64,000 bases of DNA from Nitzschia sp. DOCU1. Lineage: Eukaryota; Bacillariophyta; Bacillariophyceae; Bacillariales; Bacillariaceae. Of the stretch, positions 30,511-40,822 are shown in pieces (within the stretch, counting starts at the first letter, position 1; each line of letters starts with the position of its first letter). The stretch is taken from positions 2,480,001 through 2,544,000 of the forward strand of contig OX595992.1 of NCBI GenBank assembly GCA_951394045.1, given 5' to 3'. The position numbers were made by a program, and so were the translations under genes. The notes under the pieces were generated by a model. It worked only from the letters and a program-made list of their open reading frames with translations, did not search any database and had not been told where the DNA came from.

Positions 30511-30698
30511 CTGATAGAACAGTAGCAACGTTTCATGGTCGGCGCGACGATCGAATCATCAGGGACGAGGAAGGCGGCGGGAAACAAGAAGCCGATCATG
30601 GACATGTTAGTAGCAACGAACATTGCCGCTAGACTAAATACTCCACTTATGCCAGCGTGATATCGTTCCTCGCTTATATTCTCCATCAACAACATTCA

Positions 30699-32283
30699 TC
30701 AACTCAGTCGAAGACGTTTCGAGGGAACATTTTGGATGGCCGGCCCTTCATCCTTCTTCGCGTCAGCATCATCTTTATCATCCTTGGTGGGTAAAGGTGC
30801 TGAATGATCATGAGACTCGTCGTCGTCTTCTTCTTCGTCGTCCTCGTCTACTTCGTATTCATGTCCGGCTTTGTTTTTCGCCAATCGGTTCCTCCAATCT
30901 GCTCGTAACAGCTGGCTGACCTTGCGACGCTTGGCTAACTCCGGGACCGGTTCCCATCCGACGTCCGTACGCTGAAGAAAACGTCCACGTTCTTCATGTT
31001 GGATGCGGGATACAATGGCGCGGGCCATTTCTGTCTTGCTGAGTCGCGATGCGACTTGCTTGTAGTTTTCCGTGTACTCTTCGACAATTGCATTCAACCT
31101 CACATTTCCGTGCCAGCTTTGGTACGGAAATCCTCGTCCCATCAACACGTCCTTAGCATCGGGGTAAGGAATCAGATTGCTGCAGGATTTTGTCAATGCT
31201 TCTGCCTTGCTCCTTGCTCTATCCTGTTCTATCGACCGCCGCCGTGCGACATATTCATCCAAATGAGCTGGCGCAAAAATCCCTTGTCCTACTAAAGTAA
31301 GTTCTTGAGGCAGTCGGATTCCATAAGCCATAAGTGCATATTCCAGTTCAATAGGCGATCCGAAGTGACATCGTTCCCGCAGTTTTAGATCCCTTGTCAC
31401 TGTATTATGAAGGAAACCGACAAAGGCCGACACGGAGGGTTGATCATAAATCATGTGAAAGCCACGTATCCGAACAGGGCGGTCTCGAAAGATATGAGCA
31501 CCTTGTCGCAGATAATTGATCATGGAAACCATGGGCCGTTGCCACTCCCCACAAGCATTCACAATTTCTACTACCCCACGTTTCTGCACGTCCTCGTCTT
31601 CTAAAGCGACCATCAATTGATACCAAAGGTAGCGCGTAAAGGCCTTCCAATCGTGAATGTGGCCATTCCTGGCACACATGAAGTATTGCGCTCGAAGTCC
31701 TCGATTGTTCACCAGCGGAAATTGAGAAAACCCCGATCGGATCGCGTTTTCGTCGATATCATCCAATGTAATTCTCTTGACTAACTTGTCTTCTCCAAAC
31801 AGTTCCAATTTGTGATCAAAATAGCGTTGCATCTTCAGGGCCGCTTTCTCAGGATCAAATCGTTCGGCCCGCAGGAACATCAAGTGAAATTTATCATCCT
31901 TCGCCATGGTGGGTTTCAGGAACAGGGCTCGCTCTAGAGCCTTTTGCTTTCGTCGAGGGGTGGACTCCAAGCCTCATCTTTGAGAGGCTCGATTCGACCA
32001 GTTCGGGGGTTTCATCAATCATATCCGCTATTCCATGAACTTCTTCATAAATAAGTTCCCGTTCTTCGACAGTAAGAGCATTCATTTCCGCTGCGAGACT
32101 CATGCCGTCCTCATTGCGACGACGAGGAGGATTGATAACGTCAAATGGACCTTCGACATTGGCATCGGCATTATCACTTCGAAGAAGAAACAGGTCGTTC
32201 CTAACACCAGTAATCTGCTGATCCCCCGTTTTGCTGCTGCCAGTGGTACAGCACAAATCAAACGGGCCACCTCTAGAAACCAT
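30699..32283 (-). CDS. CRAL-TRIO (Sec14-like) plus DUF6824 fusion protein, apparent frameshift near 31955-31990
   Basis: Two overlapping frames together encode the same architecture as the genes at 60179-61615 and 61765-63228. The first frame (from ATG 32283) gives AEMNALTVEERELIYEEVHG and DETPELVESSLSKM. The second (to 30699) resumes with RRKQKALERALFLKP, then the CRAL-TRIO N-helical part (FLRAERFDPEKAALKMQRYF), the lipid-binding-type body (WYQLMVALEDEDVQKRGVVEI, PVRIRGFHMIYDQP) and a C-terminal DUF6824 domain (DVLMGRGFPYQSWHGNVRL, TEMARAIVSRI, GRFLQR). An acidic tail follows (DEDDEEEDDDE). The frame change falls exactly where the paralogs are continuous, and no plausible GT-AG intron spans it. 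The gene is therefore either a decayed copy or carries a sequencing/assembly indel. Sec14 domains bind phosphoinositides or other lipids; the ligand here is unknown. Confidence 0.78.
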
Positions 32284-33222
32284 CTATTTGACGTCGGCAA
32301 TGAATAATGTAGATCCTTCCCGACGTCAAATGAAAGGTGTTGGTTATCAGAGCTCAGTGCAGCCTGTTCTACGATGCACGATCCGATGGAGGCGGAAGCA
32401 TCCTTGGAAACGGTTCTGGGTGAGAAGTTACTCTGGCATGACAGTGATGCAACAGGACTTCATGAGTAATCGTCTGCTCTCGGTGGGGAGAGAATTTGAC
32501 TCTCCCCCCAGCTGCCAGCTAAGCCCGCGATAATTTGATCATTTAAACCTCTTTGGTTGAAGGCATATATGCCCAATGCCGAATCGCTTTAAGAACTCAC
32601 AAATGCCATACTTCTCTCTATGTAGTGGTTTGGCTTTTTTACACTTTGATCTTCAATCAACCACAAAAGGCATCCGAGCCCGAAAGCTCCTTGTCCTTTC
32701 GCTATGTACTTGTAGAGGGTCTTTCAATCACTGCTCCAGCGCAACCAATGGTTCTGAAGTACCGGGTTAGTTCCACAAGCACCCTTGAAGTATGTCATTG
32801 TTCTGGGCTTCGAGCACTCTCTCTAGAGTATGATAGCAAGCCTTGCAACTACGATAGGAGTGCAGCTGCAAAACCCCTTGGACGACCATGATGCAAATCC
32901 AAACATCATGTATTCCATGGTAGGTAGTGCTACCATGAACGCTAGTAAGCTCCTCACAACCCCATCGTGTCGCCTTTTGTTGGCGCTCTTGCCGTGTATG
33001 ATACATGCGCGACATGAAGACGACAACCCTCCACAGAAGTCATGTATTCTACTACTAGCTAGGCTAGCTAGATTAGTATTTGCTGTTTACCTACTACTAG
33101 TAGACACCAGGGGGTAGACGTTTTCCTCTTCCATTTTATGCAAGAACAACCACAACAACGACGACGACGACGACGACAGGCCACCACTGACGACAGATGC
33201 ACAGCACTTCTTCTCGCGTGAT
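32284..33222. other. Intergenic region with a (GAC)n run
   Basis: About 940 bases without a supported gene. A CGACGACGACGACGACGAC run lies at 33160-33178, and TACTACTAGTAG occurs near 33090-33102. Confidence 0.5.
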
Positions 33223-34510
33223 TTATAGTTTGCCTGCCAATTTTCCAGTCAGTTTAGAGGTGCCTTCTTGTTTCCATTGGGGCAACCAGTGTTGTTGAAA
33301 CCACTCGATGGTTTCTTTCCATCCATCGTCAAAGGCCACCAGAGGTTCATAGCGTAAATCACGTTTGGCATTGGAAATATCAAAATAGCGATGAATAATC
33401 ATCATTTTGACTGTAAAGGGATTCAATTTGAACTTGTGGCCGGTCAACATGGTCAAAAAGTTGCAAACGTAGGCCACACTAAACAAGAGCCATACGGGCA
33501 AATGAAATTTCGAGTACAAATCTTGAAATCCCATGGCCATGCTGGCTTCATTCAAAATCTTCCAAAAGTAACGAGGTCCGTCATCCGTGACAACATAATA
33601 CTTGGCCAAGGCGGGACTGCCTTTATACAATGCATCTCCACCACACAAGAGACCATGACAATAATTATCGACATGACACACGGAGAGTTTATTGAGGCCT
33701 TTACCAAAGATTCGAAGACGACCGGTTCCACACGTTTCCAATAATTTTGGCAAAAAGAGAGGATCATGAGGACCATAGACTTGATGGGGTGCGACTGCCA
33801 CGGTCATGAGTTGTGGGGAGTTGGCTTTGAACACGGCCACTTCTCCTTGGGCTTTACTCTTGGCATACAAGGCCAAGAATTGATCTTTTCGAATCAATTC
33901 TTCGAGTGGAGGAAAATCATCTTCTTTGAGACCGGCGACATCGCCACCCGTAAATCTCGTAGAAGGAGAACTCGAATAGACTAGTTTTCCGACTTTGTAG
34001 GTTTGACAATTCTGGAGGATTCGCAAAGTGCCCTTGTAATTGACTTGTTCATATAATTCTGCCGCAAAAAAGGGTCCCACCAAGGCCCCAATATGATAGA
34101 CAATATCCAGTTTTGGAACTTTGGTAAAGGCGGCTTCGACAGCAGCATCACTGGTCAAATCGCCTTCTGAACCTGACAGGACAATGATTTTACCACCTGT
34201 TTGACGTTGGACCTTGTCGAACCGTTCCTGCAACGTGTCATTGGGGGCAACAATGTCAAAGGCAATCACGGTAGAAGCGCCACTGGTAGTAATATTAGTT
34301 AGTTTTGGGTAAGAGGTGATTGTGAGTGTCATAGTACGAGTCTTGCTTTGCCACAGCAACAATGCAATGCAATGCAATGCAAACGTACCGCTCCAACAGC
34401 ATTTCCACAAGCCGGGCACCGACAAACCCCGAAGATCCCGTCACTAGGGCATTGCAGCCCTTGGCCGAGCGAAAGCCAGGTTTTGCTTCGGAAGCAGTAG
34501 TAGTAGACAT
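33223..34510 (-). CDS. 3-beta-hydroxysteroid dehydrogenase/sterol-4-alpha-carboxylate 3-dehydrogenase-like protein
   Basis: Two exons, 34510-34389 and 34282-33223, join across a GT/AG intron into about 393 residues. The intron falls within the first Rossmann unit, and the join gives LVEMLLERGASTVIAFDI, a normal extended-SDR sequence. The cofactor motif TGSSGFVG is near residue 24, the catalytic Y-x3-K is YAKSK, and YHIGALVGPF and APHQVYGPHDPLFLP are typical of the 3-beta-HSD family. A C-terminal hydrophobic segment (WLLFSVAYVCNFL) suggests ER-membrane attachment. NSDHL/ERG26-type members oxidise and decarboxylate C4-carboxysterols in sterol biosynthesis. This is the closest assignment, but other 3-beta-HSD-like functions are possible. 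The intron holds a short (ATGCA)n run. Divergent from the FMO gene at 34881. Confidence 0.83.
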
Positions 34511-34880
34511 GATTTTTGTGATGCTAATGCTATTGATTTGTGGTTATGATTCTTCTTTTGGCTCTTGCTTTTAGATTCTTCTCATGGTCGTTGCCTTGCA
34601 AGCAAGGTATCCGCCGACGAGACTTGGTCGTCGTCTCGGAAGTAGTAAGTAAGGTTTCCGCCAAGGACGTGTCGTTCGCGTCTTTCCCGCACGCGCTCCC
34701 ACATATGCCACCATAGATGCCAATGCCAGTATTTGGCGGCAAGATATCGCCGGGGGAAGGCCAGTGCGCCATGTGCACCGGGCGGGCTGACCACGTCAGA
34801 ACGACTGTACAGTACTGACTGTCTCGCCTGCTTCAAAAACAGGTAAACCCGCGCGGCTGCGCTCGAAAGTAGAACTCACT
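34511..34880. promoter_or_regulatory. Shared divergent promoter region
   Basis: A 370-base spacer between the starts of the sterol dehydrogenase gene (leftward) and the FMO gene (rightward). No coding sequence seen. It must hold at least part of both promoters. No specific element is asserted. Confidence 0.5.
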
Positions 34881-36686
34881 GTGAATGACGTCAGCGTGTG
34901 GAGGCAACTTTTCTTCGAAGGATTATTGACCATGACGCCGACGACTGATACATTGCTAGCTGGGTCTAGCTCTCTACTAGTAGCGGCAGTGTCAGCCATT
35001 TGCCTTGCTACCCAGCCACCAATGGTTGCTATGATCATTCGCTCTACCACGCCGAACAACCTCAACCAGCATCATCACTTGAATCAGCATCCTTCTTGCG
35101 GCAAGCCGCCAAAACCATCCTCACGACAACGTTTCGTTCGTGGCAGCAGTCCTTGGATTCTATTGGCAGTCTACGCTCTATCCTGCCCCAGGCACATGGC
35201 CATGTCCATAACAACAACCGCTACTCCACGCATTGCTGTCATTGGAGCGGGTGCGGCAGGTTTGGCAGCGGCCCGTGTCATTTCCCGTGAAACCGGCTGC
35301 GCTCCAATCGTTTTGGAAAAAGACCCACAAGAAGGTGGCGTATGGCGATACGTGCCCAACTCCAAAGATCGGCCCATGTATTTTGGCCTCAGGACGAATT
35401 TACCCAAGGAACTCATGGCCTTTCGTGAATTTCCATTTGCCGCCGACGACGACTACAGTTTTGTGACACACCAACAAGTCCACGAATATTTGGTAGCCTA
35501 TCAACAACATTTTGGATTGCACAACTATATACGCTATCAATGTCACGTTCAAGACTTGCAAGTCTTGAAAGACACAAAGTCCAGATTGAGTCCATCCACA
35601 AATGAAGAAGCGTGGCCAACGATTCGAGTGGAGTGGAAGGATATTACTCGGGATACTACTGAATCTCAAGTTTTTGATGCGGTACTTGTTTGCAATGGTC
35701 ATTACGCGTTACCCTCTATACCTCCAATACCCGGACTCGATCAGCATTTTCAGGGAAGAGTTCTTCATTCCATTGAATATGATACACCATTTGAATTTGC
35801 GGACCAAACCGTCTTGTGTATTGGAGGACGAGCCTCCGGAGCGGATTTGGCACGAGAACTCGTGCAACATGCCGCCAAACATGTTTATGTGTCGGATCCA
35901 ACCGTATCACAAATGGTGCAAGACGGAAAGGTTACCGTAGTACCCAAAACGATTGGCGTAGAACCGGGTGGGAGGATTCGGTTTGACAAGAATTGTCCCC
36001 TGGCGCTTACCGATATCGATACGATTATTTTTTGTACCGGCTATGATTATGAGTTTCCTTTTCTCAAAGAGTTACCAGACTTTTCCGCGGGTGAACGTCG
36101 CGTCCAACCCCTCTATGAACAATTGTGGCATGCACAGTATCCATCCTTGACCTTTGTGGGATTACCGCATAGTGTCGTTCCGTTTCCTCTCTTTGAATTT
36201 CAAGTCGAAGCCATTTGTGCGCAATGGCGGCAGTATCATGGGGCAACAAAGAAGAAGAGCAACAAACAAACACGACTATTACCACCCCTCGCCGAGCGCC
36301 TTGTGGCTGCCCAACAGGATGCTACTCGTGGAGGTCCCAATGGTGGAAGAGTCCAAGATACTCATTTCTTGGGAGATTATCAATGGGACTATTGCCGGAC
36401 CTTGGTCCAAATGGCATCTTCCGACAAAAGCGAGCAACTGGAAGCCTATATTCGAACCAATCAAGAAATTTACAATCATGTCGGAAAATTTCGCAAAGCC
36501 GAGACTCCGGGTGGACCCGATGGGTATCGTTCGATTCGGTATGAACGACCTAGTTGGGATCAATGGCGAGTGCTGGGTGAGGATGAAGTAAGAGTCACAA
36601 AAAAGCAGCAACAGCAACCATTGCAGGCACAAAAAAGAACGGAAGAGGCGGTCACCGAAATTCGAAACAGCATAAGGACCAGCTAG
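34881..36686 (+). CDS. Flavin-containing monooxygenase
   Basis: Single-exon protein of 601 residues. The FAD motif IAVIGAGAAGLAAARV is at about 118-133, followed by LEKDPQEGGVWRY and LRTNLPKELMAFREFPF, both characteristic of eukaryotic FMOs. The FMO-identifying motif FQGRVLHSIEY is at about 290-300, the second dinucleotide motif VLCIGGRASG at about 310-319, and FCTGYDYEFPFL later. The order and spacing fit a canonical FMO of the N- or S-oxygenating type. The first 115 residues form a poorly conserved leader with hydrophobic pieces, and the conserved region starts at TPRIAVIG, so a later Met could be the start. Clearly a different FMO subfamily from the gene at 7050-9281. Substrate unknown. 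Confidence 0.9.
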   Translation: MNDVSVWRQLFFEGLLTMTPTTDTLLAGSSSLLVAAVSAICLATQPPMVAMIIRSTTPNNLNQHHHLNQHPSCGKPPKPSSRQRFVRGSSPWILLAVYALSCPRHMAMSITTTATPRIAVIGAGAAGLAAARVISRETGCAPIVLEKDPQEGGVWRYVPNSKDRPMYFGLRTNLPKELMAFREFPFAADDDYSFVTHQQVHEYLVAYQQHFGLHNYIRYQCHVQDLQVLKDTKSRLSPSTNEEAWPTIRVEWKDITRDTTESQVFDAVLVCNGHYALPSIPPIPGLDQHFQGRVLHSIEYDTPFEFADQTVLCIGGRASGADLARELVQHAAKHVYVSDPTVSQMVQDGKVTVVPKTIGVEPGGRIRFDKNCPLALTDIDTIIFCTGYDYEFPFLKELPDFSAGERRVQPLYEQLWHAQYPSLTFVGLPHSVVPFPLFEFQVEAICAQWRQYHGATKKKSNKQTRLLPPLAERLVAAQQDATRGGPNGGRVQDTHFLGDYQWDYCRTLVQMASSDKSEQLEAYIRTNQEIYNHVGKFRKAETPGGPDGYRSIRYERPSWDQWRVLGEDEVRVTKKQQQQPLQAQKRTEEAVTEIRNSIRTS

Positions 36687-36754
36687 TAATAGCCTTGTTG
36701 TGATCTTTGACTGGCATTATTGCTTAGACGGCTATTTTTATCATTGTTAGGCCG

Positions 36755-36924
36755 TCGATTGGATGCCGACCAAAAAATTGCCAAACGACGGATACCGCCG
36801 CATCAGGGAAATCCAGGCCTAGAATGACAAACTAACGTCGATTGGATGTTCTACGAGCAAAAAATCGCTAAACGACGAATACCGCCGCATCAGGGAAATC
36901 CAGGCTGAGAATGACGAACTGACG
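36755..36924 (+). repeat. Decayed coding-like tandem repeat, two copies
   Basis: Copy 1 (36755-36837, 83 bases) and copy 2 (36838-36924, 87 bases) both begin TCGATTGGATG and share a long block around ACCGCCGCATCAGGGAAATC. Copy 2 is exactly 29 codons and reads EYRRIREIQAENDELT, a coiled-coil-like sequence. Copy 1 has a 4-base deletion and a TAG in the same frame. No parent gene is present here. Confidence 0.75.
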
Positions 36925-37123
36925 TTTCCAGGACAATGCGTTTTTCCTTGATAGCAAAACCTGTAGTGACCATTTGGAACATGACTAGTAGAAAAGCCTA
37001 TGGCAACAAGAGAGTGGTTTCAGTGGTCTATAACGTTAATTTCAGCAGGAGTACTAACAGTACTTTGTTCTTGAATCTGGTATTGTCTCTCGTTGTCGAA
37101 GTTGACATGAATTTGCAGTCTGC

Positions 37124-38386
37124 CTACATTCGGTCTAGATTCGCCTTGACTTTCAGGAAGGTTTGCTTCACGAATTGATTGTGTGCCAGGATTACAGGTA
37201 CGCGGGGGTGCGTACGAGGATCATAAGTTTGGGCCTTCGCTGACAGAGTATCCAGCTCCCGCAGCGTATCGTCGACGTGTGTCTTCAGAGCCTCGAGTGT
37301 GTAGGGAAAGTATTGTTGGTGGAACTGGCTCTTGGTGGCTTCGTCACGACTGATGACGGCTTGGTAAAAGGCGCGTTGAGTGTTGGGATCTTGTTTGAGA
37401 ACTCCGTAAAGGAAGACGTCATATACGGCGGGCGCAATGTCGCCCGTTGCTTTGAAAAAGAGCAAATCTTTAAAGCTGTAACCAAGCTGTTGCATCTCTT
37501 CTCTCAGATGCATAGCTTTGCAGAAAGTAGCGGAACACGAATCGTCGAGGAATCCATATCGGGCAAACAAGGGGGAGGGGTCTGTGGGGTCTCCCAAGGA
37601 AATTCGGAGAGGAGAGCCAGCCGGAACATCTCGGGTAGCATAGCACATGACATTGCCCTCTGCATCGAGGCCGACTGAGACCTCAGTTTCGGTGCCATGG
37701 TTAAACATGTCGGCCATGGGGGCAATTACTTTTTCGCCATTCAGTTCCATGGCACGAGTAGTGGCTACGTTGTAGGCCCACTTGAGAAGTGCTTGATCGT
37801 TTTTGGTTTGGTCACTCAAAATGGGAACCATCTTGGCGGCATTGATAAAGTTGATGGCGTTGGTACGCTCCACAAGCGCCAACCATGCAGAGTAGGGTGG
37901 CAACACCTCAAAGCATTGCGGCGTCATAGAGGATCCGTTGTAAAAAAGGCGGGGCAAGGCGTTGAGCCACGGGAACCAAGGCGATTGCTCTCCCTTTTCA
38001 TGTTCCACAAGAATTTTGACAAAGACGCGGAACAAAGGAATCTTGTCAGCACACCTGCCATTGGCAAGTTCTCTCTCAGCTTGCTGAAGTGCCCCGCCGA
38101 ATTCCTGAACCGACTTGGAAGCAGAAAAGATCATTTGATTGGGGACAAACAGCACAGGGCCGCCAGCAGGAATGCTAGCTTGCGTCGCCGTGAAGAAGTC
38201 TTGACCGTCGTAACTGGTAACATCAACGCCAGGGGCCTTTTGAACTCCACATTGGGCCGCCCATTCGGACATGGTACGAACATCGCGGGGAGCACTTTCT
38301 CGGACATCTACACCACGAGTGGCAGGCTGGAAGGAAAATCCAGATGCCAGTGCTGGAAGGAGGAGGCCGATAACAGCGAACTTCAT
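37124..38386 (-). CDS. SET-domain protein-lysine methyltransferase (RuBisCO LSMT-like), copy A
   Basis: Protein of 420 residues from the ATG at 38386. The start is fixed by the paralog at 46815, which begins at the same point (MKF). The N-terminus is a signal peptide (MKFAVIGLLLPALASG) followed by FSFQPATRG. The Phe after the predicted cleavage site fits the ASAFAP rule for diatom plastid import. The SET region holds PVLFVPNQMIFSAS, KWAYNVATTRAMEL, the catalytic FNHG motif (PMADMFNHGTE) and LRISLGDPTDPSPLFARYGF. A helical C-terminal domain follows (VISRDEATKSQFHQQYFPYT), as in Rubisco-methyltransferase substrate-binding domains. Such enzymes use S-adenosylmethionine to methylate lysine in plastid proteins. 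The actual substrate is not known. Confidence 0.88.
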   Translation of the reverse strand: MKFAVIGLLLPALASGFSFQPATRGVDVRESAPRDVRTMSEWAAQCGVQKAPGVDVTSYDGQDFFTATQASIPAGGPVLFVPNQMIFSASKSVQEFGGALQQAERELANGRCADKIPLFRVFVKILVEHEKGEQSPWFPWLNALPRLFYNGSSMTPQCFEVLPPYSAWLALVERTNAINFINAAKMVPILSDQTKNDQALLKWAYNVATTRAMELNGEKVIAPMADMFNHGTETEVSVGLDAEGNVMCYATRDVPAGSPLRISLGDPTDPSPLFARYGFLDDSCSATFCKAMHLREEMQQLGYSFKDLLFFKATGDIAPAVYDVFLYGVLKQDPNTQRAFYQAVISRDEATKSQFHQQYFPYTLEALKTHVDDTLRELDTLSAKAQTYDPRTHPRVPVILAHNQFVKQTFLKVKANLDRM

Positions 38387-38976
38387 CGTAGCGTAACTGG
38401 AAGGTACCGACCAAGCAAATAAAAGATATGACGGTATGCCAAAAGAGTGGAAAAGATGTCGATGACAACCTGCGACGATGGGTGGCAAAGAACATACGTT
38501 TTTGCGAAAGAACACGCTGAAAAGGTGACGTGGTGTGTCTTCAGACGTGGAGACTGACGTGTGTAGGGTGTGTGCCGTAGTAGTCGAATCGATCATCGCA
38601 CTTTTGCGGCTCACCGTGCAGTCGTGGCTACGCGACCACCACGATTGGCGCGAGGAGCAGTATGATAGATAGAGCTTTTGACCGTGGGTGTCGAAACAGC
38701 AAGGACCATGTCGATGCTAAGATGAAAACAACAGCAGTGCCACCAGCTCGACAATGACGACAGGTTTCCTACCACACTTCGGCCGCTAAAAATCCATTCG
38801 CAGGCAAGAAGTAGAGTTGAAGAACTGCGACGGTCGGCGACGACTTAAACTACTCGTCGCTGTTCGCTAGTACTACCTAGAATGCTGTAACAGTACAGAT
38901 AATAAATAGTATTCATTCTTATTACTTTCCACCCACTCACTCGACTCCTTCCCCCACTTGTTGCTGAAGTCTTTAT
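38387..38976. other. Intergenic region between SET and VWA genes (copy A)
   Basis: About 590 bases; 5' side of the SET gene and 3' side of the VWA gene. No gene seen. Confidence 0.5.
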
Positions 38977-40362
38977 CTACTTTTCCATACTCGCCAATTG
39001 CTGTTTGAATTGTTGCACTTGCGGGATTTGATTCGCCATGGGTGCTCGCAAAAAGTCTTGATAATTCCATCGCATATTCTTCTTGACATGATCCGTGGGA
39101 CCTTCAATCTTGCGGGCACGTTGTGCCTTTTCGAATTCTGTGAAATAGTGACGATACGACTCTTCATTGTGTTGGATACCAAGCAAATTATCCAAGGTAG
39201 CCTTGGTAAAAGGCACACTTTCATCCATGGCATCCAAATCATCGGGATTCATGGCCGCAACCAATTGACAAATCAAATGAAAGCCCTTGGTATAGGGCAA
39301 GGCAGCACCTTGATCCCTCAAGACTTCGTCGTATTCATCCTTGAAATCATCCGATTCGGCGCAATACGGCACGACTTCTTCGGCATCTTTCATCCATTCC
39401 ACTTGATCATCTTCATTGGTACAGCTGATAAAAGTCATTGGATTTCCTGCTGGATCCTGACGATTCTTGAGCAGGTTGACAATTTCTTGCTGGGCACGGA
39501 CACCCCCATTGGGGACACCATCTCCGAAAAACCATCGTGCAATCGAGACCCCTTGTCCTCTCAACAAGGATTCTTGAAACTTTTCCAAAGCGGGCGTCGT
39601 TCCTGCCGGTCCCGATGCAAAGGCAGCATCAATTTGCTGATAAGCATCTCGCAGAAACGTCTGAGGATCACGTCCTTGACGTGTCAAACTGATGCGCGTT
39701 TTACGATTGAGAAATTCAATGCCAATTTGATTGAATGGTACATAGGCCAAGATTTCAATCATTTCCTTGAGTCTCCCCAAAGCTTCTTGCCAACGGGTCT
39801 GGGGCTGTCGTGTAATGGGATTCACTGAATCTGTGAGGCATTGCATGGACCCAGAATCGTCAATGATAAATTCGAGGGATTGATACTCGGTCAACATCAT
39901 GAGCTGCAGAAAATGTCAGAGAACAACGAACAAGGGGTTGAGAAACTTGATACACGACACGAAGAAGGAGTCGACGCTTCTCCATGCTAGGATACGCCAC
40001 TCCCCGCACCAACATCCTGCACTTACTTTATTCATGAGTCCCATGGGCACTTCATACTTGCCCAATACAGCTCCCAACGCATCCACCATGACATCGGGTT
40101 GCATGCCTGCTTCGAGCGAGATTTCCGGTTCTTGCATCATTTCAATCGTGGCATTCGTTGACTCGGCCAAGGGAATTTCTTGCCCCAAATCTTCGTTTAA
40201 TTGCATGTGATCGTCCATGCTGGAAATGACTGGTAGTGCCACACTGGGATTGGCCAGGGAACTGGGCGTCGTACCCCCATTTTGCGCCGTTTCCCACCGG
40301 GTATATTCGGGATTCTTTTTCATGACGCCATTGACTTTGATGTACTTCTTGGGGGGAGACAT
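38977..40362 (-). CDS. VWA-domain protein, copy A
   Basis: Exons 40362-40027 and 39903-38977 join without splitting a codon into about 420 residues. The N-terminal third (SVALPVISSMDDHMQLNEDL and on) is not recognised. The C-terminal part is a von Willebrand factor A fold: the MIDAS motif DDSGSM follows LEFII, a Thr lies in GPAGTTPALE, and an Asp in WFFGDGVPNGG. The three metal-site elements are therefore present and in order. No signal peptide, so probably cytosolic. VWA domains mediate metal-dependent protein contacts; the partner is unknown. The paralog at 48595-50028 has the same exon lengths (336 and 927 bases) and the same intron position. Confidence 0.85.
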
Positions 40363-40822
40363 GATACTTCTAGTTGTTGTTTAGTAGTAGTAGTTGTTTG
40401 TTGTTGTAGTTTGAGAGATTGTTTCCTTTTTGTGTGTTGTTGCAAAGGCAAAGGAGGTTGCGGGTTCGTTCGTGTTGTCATGCATGAGAAAAGACTGCCC
40501 ACGAAAAAAGATCGCAAAAAACATCGATGACTTTCTTCGCTAGGTGCGCGCCACGACTCAATCATTCGTGATTCCAATACCGGATTTTCATTGGGCCGCG
40601 CGAAAGGTTGCAGAAGATACTTAGGTACTCATGATATATACAAAGATACCACCTGCCGCCGACGGATTTCTGGGGCAGAAAAAAGCAATGCCGAAAATGA
40701 AACGATGACAACCATGGATGACCTCCACTAATCTGCATGACAATCCATCGGCAACGAACAGCACACGACAAAAGCACAGCAACCATAGTATTGTATAAAG
40801 TCCCCCTGAAAAGACAGTAGTC
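40363..40822. other. Intergenic region, divergent promoters of VWA copy A and the helicase
   Basis: About 460 bases; no gene seen. Contains a TAGTAGTAGTTG/TTGTTGTAG run just upstream of the VWA start. Confidence 0.5.
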
